A stretch of DNA of 64,000 nucleotides from Planctomycetota bacterium. GTDB taxonomy: Bacteria > Planctomycetota > UBA1135 > GCA-002686595. Shown piece by piece: positions 51,162 to 60,045 of the stretch. Within the stretch, counting starts at the first letter, position 1. Each line of letters opens with the position of its first letter. A program made the translations under genes and the position numbers. Below the pieces are notes generated by a model, which had not been told where the DNA came from, made no database searches, and worked only from the letters and a program-made list of their open reading frames with translations. The stretch is taken from the NCBI GenBank assembly GCA_947484275.1, contig CANKOY010000012.1, positions 1-64,000 of the forward strand, read 5' to 3'.

Positions 51162-52667
51162 ATGTTTCATCCGCTCGATGGCATGGGCGAGCTCGGCGAG
51201 CGCGTTCCCGGACCACCTTGGATCCTGGGCCGACGCGGATTGCCGGCGCACGCGCCCGAGAACACGCTGGCCTCGCTGAACGCGGCGCTCGAATTCGGTC
51301 TCGACGGCGTGAGCTACGAACTGCGCGCCTGCGCCAGCGGCGAACTTGTGCTGCTCGCGGACGCCGGGCTCGAGCGCACGAGCGACTCCACCGGTCCCGT
51401 GGCTTCGCGCACGCTGGTGGAACTGGCCGGGGTGGACGCCGGATCCTGGTTCCATCGTCGCTTTGCCGGCGAGCGCCTGGCGTTGCTCGAGGAGGCCCTG
51501 GAGCTGTCGAGTTCCACTCCGGGCGAACAACCGATGCACGTGATCGAATTGGCGGCACCGAGGTTGGCCCAGGAATTCGCGCGCGCCATGGATGGCCGGC
51601 GGCACAAGAACACCCTGCGCGTGGGATCGCGCAGCCGCGAGGTGTGCATCGAACTGCGTGATCTGGGCTTCGAGGCCATGCTCCTATGCGCCAGCGCGCG
51701 CCTGGAAGACCTCGAGTTTGTCCGCGACGAACGCCTTGCCGCGATCGGCATCCAAGGCGGCGGCTGGCGCGGCGACGCGGCGCACTTGACTTGGCCCTGC
51801 GAACGTTGGGTCCTCGCCGTGGACGATCCAGCCGAGTTGTTGGCCTGCGTCCGCGGCAGCGTGCTCGGCATCGCGACCCACGAGCCCCTGCGAGCCATGG
51901 CGGCGCGCGCGCTGGGGCGATTCGCTCCCGAGGACACCGGCGGGTGGCCCATCGAGCCGATCGAACTGCACATGGAGGGCGCGCGCCCATCGCGGGAGGA
52001 AGGCACTGGAGGTGGCGAGTGGTCGGGCACTTGGAATGTCCAAGGCCGCCTGAGAAATCCCTTCGGCTGGGCCGTGCGAGTAAATGTTGGCCTGCGCGTC
52101 GGCCGTGGCGCCTTTGATGTGGAAGGCTTGCCCGCCTCGCTGGAACTTGGCCCGGGAGAACTCGCCACGGTGCCGTTCCGCTTGAGCGGTGGATCCTGGA
52201 GCCCGGGCGGAGATCCGACACTGGTGGCCGCCATGGGCTGGCGGCGCGGGCCCGGCCGACCGGAGGAGCGCTTGTTTTTCGACACGCCTCTGGCGCGCAC
52301 GCGCCGCGCGAGGCTTGCAGGGGGCGCGCTGCGCTTGTCCCTCCTGCGCGAGCGGCCGGGCGACCCCGCGGCCAGCGTTACGCTCAACACACGCCGTGGT
52401 GAACTGCAGGTGGCGATCGAAAGCGCCGGCGGAATGCGCGACGCGGAATTGCTCGTGCACCTGGCCGGCTGCTCGCACCGCGGCCATGGGCGTCTGCGCT
52501 TGGAGCTGCCCGCGGCCGGAGCTGCTGGACCGGCGGGTGTTGCGTTCTCGGTGGGCATTCTCGGGCGCGAGGGCGAGCGGACGCGAATTCGGCGCTGGGC
52601 CGGCGGCCTGCCCGACGAGCGCGAGGCGGGTGCACCGGGACGACTTGTGGTCGAGAGGGAAGGCTGA
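51162..52667 (+). CDS. Glycerophosphodiester phosphodiesterase-like protein, probably inactive
   Basis: The first 240 of about 501 residues follow the GDPD TIM-barrel pattern: GRRG, PENTLASLNAALEFGLDGVSYEL, then LERTSDSTG. Key catalytic residues are altered. The HRG histidine is Arg (RRG at 24-26), the second histidine of HD is Ala (A66-D67), and the ELD metal site reads EL-R. The C-terminal 260 residues form beta-rich domains I do not recognise. I infer a pseudo-enzyme used for binding. The start may also be the ATG at 51180. It is followed by selC. Confidence 0.65.
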   Translation: MFHPLDGMGELGERVPGPPWILGRRGLPAHAPENTLASLNAALEFGLDGVSYELRACASGELVLLADAGLERTSDSTGPVASRTLVELAGVDAGSWFHRRFAGERLALLEEALELSSSTPGEQPMHVIELAAPRLAQEFARAMDGRRHKNTLRVGSRSREVCIELRDLGFEAMLLCASARLEDLEFVRDERLAAIGIQGGGWRGDAAHLTWPCERWVLAVDDPAELLACVRGSVLGIATHEPLRAMAARALGRFAPEDTGGWPIEPIELHMEGARPSREEGTGGGEWSGTWNVQGRLRNPFGWAVRVNVGLRVGRGAFDVEGLPASLELGPGELATVPFRLSGGSWSPGGDPTLVAAMGWRRGPGRPEERLFFDTPLARTRRARLAGGALRLSLLRERPGDPAASVTLNTRRGELQVAIESAGGMRDAELLVHLAGCSHRGHGRLRLELPAAGAAGPAGVAFSVGILGREGERTRIRRWAGGLPDEREAGAPGRLVVEREG

Positions 52668-52731
52668 GAAGCCGGGCACATGATTGCGCTCGCCCGCGCG
52701 GGCTGATCCACTAGCGCCGTCCAGAACGAGA

Positions 52732-52829
52732 GGGAGCGGATCGGTGCTGGTGTGCTGCCCGGTCTTCAAAGCCGGTAGGGTTCCGTGAACAGCGGGACCG
52801 GTGGGTTCGATTCCCATGCGCTCCCGCCA
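52732..52829 (+). tRNA. selC: tRNA-Sec (anticodon TCA)
   Basis: This 98-nt RNA aligns over its whole length with E. coli selC. It has an 8-nt acceptor arm ending GCCA, a 6-bp D-stem (CGGTGC/GTGCTG) with a 4-nt TGGT loop, an anticodon stem CCGGT/GCCGG with loop CTTCAAA and anticodon TCA at 52766-52768, a long variable arm (GGTTCCG/CGGGACC) and a T-loop TTCGATT. Seven acceptor pairs are perfect; the eighth is G opposite G. The encoded CCA is present. It reads UGA for selD and any other selenoprotein genes. Confidence 0.95.
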
Positions 52830-52866
52830 CACCTCTAGCGACGGGCGAACTGTTCCTGCTTCCCGA

Positions 52867-53871
52867 GTGAGTCCGCTGCAACTCCTGCGATCCTTCGAAC
52901 CCGGCGACGAGGCCGCGATCCTGCGTGCCCACGGGCGCGTGTTCGCCAAGGTCGATCCGACCTTCCAGCCCAAGGACGCCGAAGCTTGGCGCTGGAAATT
53001 CCAACAGTGCCCTGCCGGATCCAAGATCGCGCTCGCCATCGGTGCTGACGGCGAAGTTCAGGGGCAATACGCGGGGCTTCGACAACTCGTGCGGACCGCC
53101 GACGGCCCCGTGAGCTTTGCCCAAGCGGTGGATTCGTTCAGCATCGCGCCCGTCCTCGGCGGCCTGTCGCATGCAAGTGCCTTCGTTCGAGCGGGCGAGT
53201 TTTTCGCCAACAGCTTTTGCGGTGCGGCGGACGGTCTCGAACATGTGGTTTGGGGGCTCGCGATTCCCGCCGTGTGGCGCATCGGATTCAGCCGGCTCGG
53301 ATACGAGCACGTGCGCACGGTCAACGCGCTCACGGCCCGGCTTTCGGAGCTCTCGAACCTCCCTGTTGATGGAATGACGCTCGAGGAGAGCGCGCACTGC
53401 CCTGCGGACCTTGCAGCTTTGTACGACAGCGTCGCCACCGAGCGCGGCGCCAGCGCTGTGCGCGATGCGGAATGGATGAACTGGCGCTTTGGAGCGCCAG
53501 GCTCCGGTCGATATCGCTTCGGCTCCGCGCGCCAGGGCGGTCAGTTGCGCGGACTTTGCGTCTTTCGGCTTGGCAGTTTCGCCGGACAGAGCGGCGGGCT
53601 GATTTGCGATTGGATCGTGCCCCAGGCCGACGATCTTGCGCGGCAATCGTTGTTCGGCTGGCTTCGAGCGCAAACTCAGGCGTCCGGCGCGACGCAACTG
53701 ATCGCACTGTTCGCTGACACCGCGCCCGAGTGGGTTGAGTTTCAGCAGGCGGGATTTCGGGTAGTTCCCACAGAGTACATTCTCGCGGCGCGCTGTTTCC
53801 GTGCGCCCTTCGATCGCGACTATCTCTTCTGGCGCTGGCACTACACCCTGGCGGACACGGACCTCGTGTGA
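52867..53871 (+). CDS. GNAT-like acetyltransferase (first of tandem pair)
   Basis: A 334-residue protein that starts LLRSFEPGDEAAILRAHGRVF, the N-terminus of GNAT-type acyltransferases. A second half follows after the shared VRDAEWMNWRF segment, so it is probably a two-domain GNAT-fold protein. It is related along its length to the next gene, with common features RWKFQQCPAG, QYAG and NWRF. I choose GTG at 52867; an upstream open frame overlaps the tRNA. The substrate is unknown; such proteins are often found with polysaccharide or lipid genes. Confidence 0.65.
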   Translation: MSPLQLLRSFEPGDEAAILRAHGRVFAKVDPTFQPKDAEAWRWKFQQCPAGSKIALAIGADGEVQGQYAGLRQLVRTADGPVSFAQAVDSFSIAPVLGGLSHASAFVRAGEFFANSFCGAADGLEHVVWGLAIPAVWRIGFSRLGYEHVRTVNALTARLSELSNLPVDGMTLEESAHCPADLAALYDSVATERGASAVRDAEWMNWRFGAPGSGRYRFGSARQGGQLRGLCVFRLGSFAGQSGGLICDWIVPQADDLARQSLFGWLRAQTQASGATQLIALFADTAPEWVEFQQAGFRVVPTEYILAARCFRAPFDRDYLFWRWHYTLADTDLV

Positions 53872-54863
53872 TGGGGGACTACGAGATTCGCGCGCTGCGC
53901 CCGGGGGACGAGCATTCGTTGCTCGCCACGTTCAACCTTGTGTTCGGCGCGCGGGACCCCAACTTTCGCCCGCGCAGCCTCGACGAGTGGCGCTGGGCTT
54001 TCGAGCGCAATCCCGCCGGTCAGCGCGCCTTTGTAGCCCTGCACGGGGGTGAAGTCGTGGCGCAGTACGCAGCAATCCCCGCGCAGGTTTGGATCGGCGG
54101 CGAGCGGCGCATTTTCGCGCAAATCGTCGACTCCATGGTCCATCCGAGTTTTCGCTCGCGACGCGAGCGACCGAGTCTGTTCGTCGAGACCGCGCGCGCG
54201 TTCTTCGCCGCGTTCGGGGGCCTGGACAAGGACTGGGTGCACTACGGCTGGCCGATCGCGTCCGTGCAGCGACTTGGGGAGCACTACCTCGAGTACGACA
54301 CTCTGCGGACTCAACTCGTGCTCGTGCGCGAAGTCGGAGATGGCAAGAACTTCGCACTCGCCCAGGACTGCGTCGAGATTCAGCGTTTCGACGAACAGGC
54401 TCAGTGGCTCTGGGATCGCTGCGCCGATGGCCTGCGCGCGAGCGCGATTCGCGACTCGGGGCACTTGAACTGGCGCTTCGTCGAGCACCCACGCCACGAC
54501 TACTCCCGGCACGGTCTACGGGATTCCGCGGGCACCCTGCGTGGGATTTGCATCGCTCGCCGCGCCAATTTCGTTCAGCGCGATCTGTGGTGCATCGCCG
54601 ATTGGCTTGTTCCGTTCGAAGAACTCGCCGTGGGAGAAGCACTGCTCGCGCGCACCATGGACAGCGCTCGTGAGGCCCAGGCACGCGCGGTGGCCGTGAT
54701 CCTTCCCGAGTGGTCGCCGTGGCACCGCTGGTTCCAGGAGCGGGGATTTCTGGCCCAGCCCACGCCCTACCGCACCGTCGCGCGTCCATTTCAGCCGCGC
54801 TTCGATGTGACCTGGTTGCGGTCGAACTGGTGGTACCAGTGGGGCGATTCGGACCTGGTTTGA
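53868..54863 (+). CDS. GNAT-like acetyltransferase (second of tandem pair)
   Basis: A 331-residue paralogue of the preceding gene, starting IRALRPGDEHSLLATFNLVFG and sharing EWRWAFERNPAG, AQYAAIPAQ, IRDSGHLNWRF and a similar C-terminus (both end DSDLV or DTDLV). It overlaps its partner by 4 nt (GTGATG; GTG 53868 or ATG 53871). The pair probably arose by tandem duplication and the two products may act together. No catalytic base can be named with confidence. Confidence 0.65.
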   Translation: MMGDYEIRALRPGDEHSLLATFNLVFGARDPNFRPRSLDEWRWAFERNPAGQRAFVALHGGEVVAQYAAIPAQVWIGGERRIFAQIVDSMVHPSFRSRRERPSLFVETARAFFAAFGGLDKDWVHYGWPIASVQRLGEHYLEYDTLRTQLVLVREVGDGKNFALAQDCVEIQRFDEQAQWLWDRCADGLRASAIRDSGHLNWRFVEHPRHDYSRHGLRDSAGTLRGICIARRANFVQRDLWCIADWLVPFEELAVGEALLARTMDSAREAQARAVAVILPEWSPWHRWFQERGFLAQPTPYRTVARPFQPRFDVTWLRSNWWYQWGDSDLV

Positions 54864-54961
54864 GCCGCGCGCGAAGTCAGCGCGTCGAACTGGCGCACTG
54901 CCGGTGGCGGCGCGCGCGCGGCTGCGACGGATCCGCCTGGATTCGAGGACGAGGCAGACGC

Positions 54962-54967
54962 TATAAG
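54962..54967 (+). promoter_or_regulatory. -10 element of nfeD, probably leaderless
   Basis: TATAAG at 54962-54967 is followed by 6 nt and then the GTG start of nfeD at 54974. No ribosome binding site is present. This supports both the start codon choice and a leaderless transcript for the nfeD-floA operon. Confidence 0.5.
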
Positions 54968-54973
54968 AGACGC

Positions 54974-56554
54974 GTGGAACCTTCGCTCCCGGCTCGCCGA
55001 TTCCCTCGGAATCCCCCCGGGGATCGCCGTTCGCCTGTGGGCCTCTGGTCCAGCGGAATCAGATTGGCGCTCGCGCTTTTGCTTTGCTGCGCGCCGTTGT
55101 TCGCTCGCACGCAGGAGAGCGCTGCGCAAAACGTCGCGGCGGACGGTGCGGGAGGAGTTGCCCACGTCAAGATCGCGGGCCCCCTCGACGAGGGCACCCG
55201 CAGCCTCGTGCGCCGCGGAATCGAGCAGGCGAAGAAGGGCGGGCGCGTGCTCGTCGTCGAACTCGACACTCCCGGCGGCGAGCTGGAGTTGATGTTCAAG
55301 CTTGCGACCCAACTGGCTGACGCGAACGCCGATGGCGTCCTCACCATCGCCTGGATCCACGACCGGGCCTATTCCGCCGGGGCCCTGGTGGCCCTATCCT
55401 GCGAGCGTATTTACATGCGCGCCCAGGGCGTGATTGGTGCTGCCGCCGTGGTCCAACTCGTGCCCGGGGTCGGCATTCAGTCGATCGAGGATCCCGACCT
55501 CGCCGAGAAAGCGTCCTCGAGCGTGCGCTCAGCTTTCCGCGCCTTCGCGGAGTCCCACAATCGTTCGCCGGCACTGGCCGAGGCCATGGTCGATCGCATG
55601 TCGGGGGCCAAGCAGGTGCGCACGAAGGACGGCGAACTGCGCGTGGTGACTGCGAATGAGTACGACGATTTGCGCGTGTCTACCGGCGGCGTGCAACTGG
55701 TGCGCACCATTGCCGAGCGCGGGAGCCTGGTGACCCTGTCCGGTTCCGAGGCGGTGCTTTTCGGATTCGCCGACGGCGTTGCGGATTCGATTCCTGAGGT
55801 GCTTTCCCTGGTGGGCTTCGCTTCGGCGCAGGTGCGGACAATCGAGCGCGCGCGCTCGGAGGATTTCGCCACCTGGCTCTCCGCGGTTTACTACGTGCTC
55901 ATCGGTATTGGCGTCATGGCCCTGGTGGCCGAGTTCAAAGCCCCTGGGTTCGGCTTCGCTGGCGTGGTGGCCATCGCGTGCTTCGCGCTGGCGTTGTTCG
56001 GCAAATACCTGGTGGGACTTGCGGACATGCCGCACTTGGTGGCGGTGGGGGCCGGGCTCGCCCTGGTGGCTGTGGAATTGTTCGTCATGCCGGGCGCCGT
56101 TTGGCCCGGGGCCCTGGGAGCGGTGCTGACTTTCGGCGGTCTGGCCTTCGCGCAGAGCGGCACCGACATGCTGGGCTCGCCCTTCGGGCGGGAGATGGCA
56201 CTCGATCAATTGTTGGCGCTGATGGCCGGCACGGCCCTGGCACTGATTCTCGGCACGCTTTTGTCGCGCTTCCTGCCCAAGACGCCACTGCTTCGCAACA
56301 TCGTGCAGGGGCCCACGGCGGCCTTCGCTGGCGGCGCGCCCGCAGCGGAATTCGTTCGCGCTCCGCGCATGGGCGAGCGCGGCGTGGCGGCCACGCCTCT
56401 GCGGCCCGTGGGTAAGTTGCGCATAGACGGTCAGCCCGAGGAAATCGAAGCGCGCTCCTCGGGGGCCGTGATCGATGCCGGTGCCCGAGTGCGCGTGGTC
56501 GCTGTCGAGGGACTGCGCGCGGTGGTCGAACTCGACTCGGAGCCACGCCCATGA
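54974..56554 (+). CDS. NfeD-like membrane-bound ClpP-class protease
   Basis: A 526-residue protein with an N-terminal hydrophobic segment (about residues 25-43), a ClpP-like serine protease domain (VVELDTPGGELELM, then AYSAGALVALSCERIYM with the likely nucleophile Ser, and GVIGAAAVV), then about five membrane helices and a C-terminal OB-fold NfeD domain (VGKLRIDGQPEEIEARS). Long NfeD proteins accompany flotillin-type proteins, as here. The GTG at 54974 is fixed by the -10 just upstream. It overlaps the next gene by 4 nt. Confidence 0.88.
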   Translation: MEPSLPARRFPRNPPGDRRSPVGLWSSGIRLALALLLCCAPLFARTQESAAQNVAADGAGGVAHVKIAGPLDEGTRSLVRRGIEQAKKGGRVLVVELDTPGGELELMFKLATQLADANADGVLTIAWIHDRAYSAGALVALSCERIYMRAQGVIGAAAVVQLVPGVGIQSIEDPDLAEKASSSVRSAFRAFAESHNRSPALAEAMVDRMSGAKQVRTKDGELRVVTANEYDDLRVSTGGVQLVRTIAERGSLVTLSGSEAVLFGFADGVADSIPEVLSLVGFASAQVRTIERARSEDFATWLSAVYYVLIGIGVMALVAEFKAPGFGFAGVVAIACFALALFGKYLVGLADMPHLVAVGAGLALVAVELFVMPGAVWPGALGAVLTFGGLAFAQSGTDMLGSPFGREMALDQLLALMAGTALALILGTLLSRFLPKTPLLRNIVQGPTAAFAGGAPAAEFVRAPRMGERGVAATPLRPVGKLRIDGQPEEIEARSSGAVIDAGARVRVVAVEGLRAVVELDSEPRP

Positions 56555-57063
56555 GTTTGACGTTGCCCATCTTGCTCTTGGCACTCGGCGTGGTGTTCGT
56601 CTTCGCCGAAGTGTTTTTCATCAGCTTCGGGATCCTGGCGCTGCTCGCGGCCGGCGCGTTCATCGGCGCCTGCGTCAGTGCCTTTGCCATCTCGAGCGAT
56701 GTTGGCATGTACTTTCTGATCGCGGTGGCGCTGCTGGCACCCACCGCGACTTTGATCGCCTTCCAGTTGTTCCCGCGCTCGCCCCTGGGCCGCTACTTCG
56801 TCGCCAGGGGCCTGTCCTTTGAGTCCAAGCAGAGCTACGACGATCGCGATCTCGACCTCGTGGGCCAGACAGGCGTCGCCGAAGGTCCCCTGCGCCCCGC
56901 AGGCATCGCGCGCATAACCAATCGCCGCGTGGACGTCGTCACGCGCGGCGAATTGATCGACCAAGGCGAACCCGTTCAAGTGCTCGAAGTCTCAGGCAAT
57001 CGCGTCGTCGTCGGCCGAGCCTCAGCGAGCAAGACTTCCCAGACTCCCTCACCCACGGAATGA
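56551..57063 (+). CDS. Short NfeD-family protein
   Basis: A 170-residue protein with two or three N-terminal membrane helices ([50 protein letters not shown]) and a C-terminal OB-fold-like segment ([27 protein letters not shown]). This is the short NfeD form that lacks the protease domain. It overlaps its neighbours by ATGA on both sides and probably binds FloA in the membrane. Confidence 0.85.
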   Translation: MSLTLPILLLALGVVFVFAEVFFISFGILALLAAGAFIGACVSAFAISSDVGMYFLIAVALLAPTATLIAFQLFPRSPLGRYFVARGLSFESKQSYDDRDLDLVGQTGVAEGPLRPAGIARITNRRVDVVTRGELIDQGEPVQVLEVSGNRVVVGRASASKTSQTPSPTE

Positions 57064-58160
57064 ACCCGATGCTCGCGATCCCCATGCTGCTTCTGAATCC
57101 GCTCCTCTTGACCTCGACCAGCGCGCCTGTGCTTCAGGCCGACACCGGCCTGCCCGAGGGCTGGTGGAAGATTCCGGCGGCGGCGATCGGCGGGATTTTC
57201 CTGCTGATCTTCATTTTCGTTTTCATCCGCTTCGCGAACCTCTACGTGCAGTCCGTGCTCGCCAAGGCAGGCGTCGGTCTGTTCGACATGTTTGCAATGA
57301 GCCTGCGGAAAGTGAATCCGGCGCAGATCGTCAAGGCGCGCATCATGCTCGTTCAGGCACGGATCAGCGACGTGGACAAGCGCGACCTCGAAGCGCACCT
57401 GCTTGCCGGTGGGCGCGTCGAGCGCGTCGTCGTGGCGCTGATTGCAGCGGACCGCGCAGGCATCCCGCTCAACTTCCGCACCGCGGCCTCTATCGACCTG
57501 GCCGGACGCGACGTGCTCGAGGCGGTGCGCACGAGCGTGACTCCCAAGGTCATCGACTGTCCGAACCCGGCTTCGGGCAAGAGCGAGATCGCCGCGGTCG
57601 CAAAGGACGGTATTCAAGTTTTGGCCAAGGCGCGCGTCACCGTGCGCACGAACATTGCGCGCCTGGTGGGTGGCGCAGGTGAAGAGACGATCATTGCCCG
57701 CGTCGGCGAGGGCATCGTTTCGACGATCGGCTCGAAGGACACCCACAAGCAGGTCCTCGAGAATCCCGATCACATCTCGAAGACCGTGCTCGCGCGCGGC
57801 CTCGATGCAGGCACCGCCTTCGAAATCGTGTCGATCGACATCGCTGACGTGGACATCGGTATCAACATCGGTGCGCGTCTCCAGGCCGACCAGGCCGAGG
57901 CCGACAAGCGCGTGGCCCAGGCCAACGCCGAGAAACGCCGCGCCATGGCCGTGGCAGCCGAGCAGGAATTCCAGGCGCGCGTGGTCGAGAACCGCGCGCT
58001 CGTGGTGCTCGCGGAAGCCGAAGTTCCCAAGGCCATGGCTGCAGCCCTGCTCAAAGGCAACTTGGGTGTGATGGACCTCTTCCGTCTGCGCAATATCGAG
58101 GCCGACACGAAGATGCGCGATCAGTTGGGCGGCCCCGGCCCGCAGAAGGGCGGCGAGTGA
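57060..58160 (+). CDS. floA: Flotillin-like protein FloA
   Basis: FloA organises membrane microdomains. The 366-residue protein has a membrane segment at residues 41-60, an SPFH-like domain ([36 protein letters not shown]), and the FloA hallmark [16 protein letters not shown] variant ([31 protein letters not shown]) with a coiled-coil tail. Length matches FloA (about 330). It overlaps both neighbours by 4 nt and is the core of the nfeD-nfeD2-floA unit. Confidence 0.93.
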   Translation: MNPMLAIPMLLLNPLLLTSTSAPVLQADTGLPEGWWKIPAAAIGGIFLLIFIFVFIRFANLYVQSVLAKAGVGLFDMFAMSLRKVNPAQIVKARIMLVQARISDVDKRDLEAHLLAGGRVERVVVALIAADRAGIPLNFRTAASIDLAGRDVLEAVRTSVTPKVIDCPNPASGKSEIAAVAKDGIQVLAKARVTVRTNIARLVGGAGEETIIARVGEGIVSTIGSKDTHKQVLENPDHISKTVLARGLDAGTAFEIVSIDIADVDIGINIGARLQADQAEADKRVAQANAEKRRAMAVAAEQEFQARVVENRALVVLAEAEVPKAMAAALLKGNLGVMDLFRLRNIEADTKMRDQLGGPGPQKGGE

Positions 58161-58996
58161 TCGCGAGCGGTTTCATTCCCCTGGCTCCGGTCGGCGGCGG
58201 GCTCGTGTTTTCCCTCGAGGAAGGCGCGGGCTCGTCGATCTTGCGTTTGCTGCTGTTCGCCGCGATTTTCATTGGTCCGGCGATCTTCAAGTCGATCAAG
58301 GAGGCGAAGCGCAAGCGCGAAGAAGCAGCGCAACGTTCCCTCGGCGGCGGAGAGCCGTCCGGTGAGGCGCTGGAGGTCGACTCCAGCGAGAATGAAACGG
58401 ACGAGGCACAGGCCGCCGGCGACTCCGCTCGCGAACAGTGGGAGAGCCTCATGCGCGGAGAGGTTCCTGCGCAGGAGCCGGTAGTCGCCAGCGCTCCGCC
58501 TCCGATCCCCGTGGAGGCCAAGCGTCGCGTGCTGACCGAGTCGCGTCCGTTGACGGACGAACCGGCCATGACGGATCTGCGCACACCGGAGGTCGCCACG
58601 GCGGGGCAGAGCTACGAGGGCGATGCCTACGACGGTGTTTCCCTGGAGAAGCCAGGCCCGCACCGACGCGGACTGGGCGCTGATTTTGCTGAGTTCAAGA
58701 GCTTCGGCGACATGTCCACGGATCGCGCGGGAAGCTCTGCGGACAGGGTCGGTGCTGCACCCGGCTTCACCGGCAGTGCACTGTCCCAGGGACTAGGAGC
58801 CAGGGCCGAGATCCGCGGCGATGTGCTCGCCGCCGGGGAAATCGGGGCCGCAAAGAAGGCCAGGGCCGCGCGACAACTCGCTCTTCCGCAGCGGCTCGAG
58901 CTGCGCCGCATGATCATTGGAGCGGAGATCCTCGGTCCGCCGCTCGCCCTGCGCGATCGCGAATCTGGCCCTTCGCGGCCCCTCGGCTGGTTGTAG
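58157..58996 (+). CDS. Hypothetical protein downstream of floA
   Basis: A 279-residue protein with one hydrophobic segment (about residues 25-44) followed by a charged coiled-coil-like stretch ([16 protein letters not shown]) and a long acidic, probably disordered region. The C-terminal 60 residues are more conserved in character ([32 protein letters not shown]), which looks like a short helical motif. It overlaps floA by 4 nt (GTGA). I do not recognise it; co-translation suggests a FloA-associated role. Confidence 0.6.
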   Translation: MIASGFIPLAPVGGGLVFSLEEGAGSSILRLLLFAAIFIGPAIFKSIKEAKRKREEAAQRSLGGGEPSGEALEVDSSENETDEAQAAGDSAREQWESLMRGEVPAQEPVVASAPPPIPVEAKRRVLTESRPLTDEPAMTDLRTPEVATAGQSYEGDAYDGVSLEKPGPHRRGLGADFAEFKSFGDMSTDRAGSSADRVGAAPGFTGSALSQGLGARAEIRGDVLAAGEIGAAKKARAARQLALPQRLELRRMIIGAEILGPPLALRDRESGPSRPLGWL

Positions 58997-59005
58997 GGCC
59001 GCCCC

Positions 59006-59491
59006 ATGGCCGCCCGAAGGCAGTACTGGCTACTCAAGTCCGAGCCCACCGTGTTCGCCTTCGCGGACCTGTGGGCCGCGCCGCGCAGGGAGAGCCCCTG
59101 GGACGGCGTGCGCAATTATCAGGCGCGCAACTTCCTGCGCGCCATGCGCGTCGGGGATCTGGCCTTTTTCTACCACTCCAATGCGGCGCCTGCCTGCATC
59201 GCGGGCGTGGTCGAAATCGTGCGCGAAGCCTACGCGGACCCCACGCAGTTCGATCCGGGGCACGATCAGTTCGATCCGCGCTCAAAGCCCGCGGAGCCCT
59301 CCTGGAGCGCGGTCGACATCCGCGCCGTGGAGCCGCTGACGCGCTCTGTTTCCCTGGAGGAGCTGCGCGGAGCGCCGGAATTGGCCTCTTTTCCCCTGCT
59401 CCAGCGGGGCAGCCGCCTGTCTGTACTGCCCGTCCGGGGGACCGAATGGCGGGCGATCCTGGCCCTTGGGCGACGGAAAGTTGAGCCGTAA
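59006..59491 (+). CDS. EVE-domain protein
   Basis: A 161-residue single-domain protein of the EVE/PUA-like superfamily (thymocyte nuclear protein 1 type): YWLLKSEPTVFAFADL, WDGVRNYQARNFLRAM, GDLAFFYHSNA, CIAGVVEIVREAYAD and FDPRSKPAEPSWSAVDI. EVE domains bind modified bases in DNA or RNA. The ATG at 59006 follows a 9-nt gap from the previous gene. It could be a stand-alone sensor of modified cytosine; partners are not visible here. Confidence 0.9.
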   Translation: MAARRQYWLLKSEPTVFAFADLWAAPRRESPWDGVRNYQARNFLRAMRVGDLAFFYHSNAAPACIAGVVEIVREAYADPTQFDPGHDQFDPRSKPAEPSWSAVDIRAVEPLTRSVSLEELRGAPELASFPLLQRGSRLSVLPVRGTEWRAILALGRRKVEP

Positions 59492-59507
59492 GCAGTTCTG
59501 GCATAAT
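59481..59507 (+). promoter_or_regulatory. Candidate promoter of the histone-like gene
   Basis: TTGAGC (59481-59486) and CATAAT (59502-59507) are separated by 15 nt, and the -10 is preceded by TGG, an extended -10 feature. It overlaps the end of the EVE gene. The leader to the ATG at 59689 would be about 175 nt and contains strong GC-rich hairpins (about 59575-59640) that may affect expression. Confidence 0.4.
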
Positions 59508-59688
59508 ACTTTACGTCAAAGTGGCGCCGTCAGATTCACCTGGACGGGGCCGCTGGCTAGGCTGGCAAGCTCTTCCACCCTGGGGCCACGGGCCCTGGGG
59601 GCCGTGGCGCTGGGGTCTCCCAGGGCCGCTGCGGGCGGCCATCCCGGCCAGAGTCCGCGAACGAACTACCGAGAACAGAGGAACGCAA

Positions 59689-59928
59689 ATGACCCAGAAC
59701 TTCGACAAGCTCGGCCAAACCTTCGAATCGGCTCGCGACGACATGGCCAAGGCCGAGGCCGGCAACAAGGCCGCCTGCGCACGCGTCCGCAAGACGATGC
59801 AGGACATTAAGAACCTCGCCCAGGAGATCCGCAAGGAGATGCTGGAGCTGCGCGATGCCGGCGGCAAGCCTGCGCCCGCACCCGCGGCCAAGATGCCGCC
59901 GAAGCCCATGGGCGGAATGGGCCGCTAG
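59689..59928 (+). CDS. Histone H1-like protein (Hc1 family)
   Basis: A 79-residue protein with FDKLGQTFESARDDMAKAEAGNKAACARVRKTMQDIKNLAQEIRKEM, which matches the conserved helical part of the Hc1 histone-like family (GNKAAGTRVRKxMQ). Family members compact DNA. The tail here is Pro/Ala/Gly-rich (GGKPAPAPAAKMPPKP) and short on lysine, unlike the Lys-rich tail of chlamydial HctA. The ATG at 59689 has AGAGGA about 8 nt upstream. Confidence 0.75.
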   Translation: MTQNFDKLGQTFESARDDMAKAEAGNKAACARVRKTMQDIKNLAQEIRKEMLELRDAGGKPAPAPAAKMPPKPMGGMGR

Positions 59929-60045
59929 ACCGCCCCTCTCTATTTCGCAGGTGCACAGCGCCCGGGGCCCGACCTGCGTCGGACTCCTGGCGCTGAGTGC
60001 TTTACACCCCTCGGGAGCCAAGCACTGACCGCCCGGTCGGCAAGT

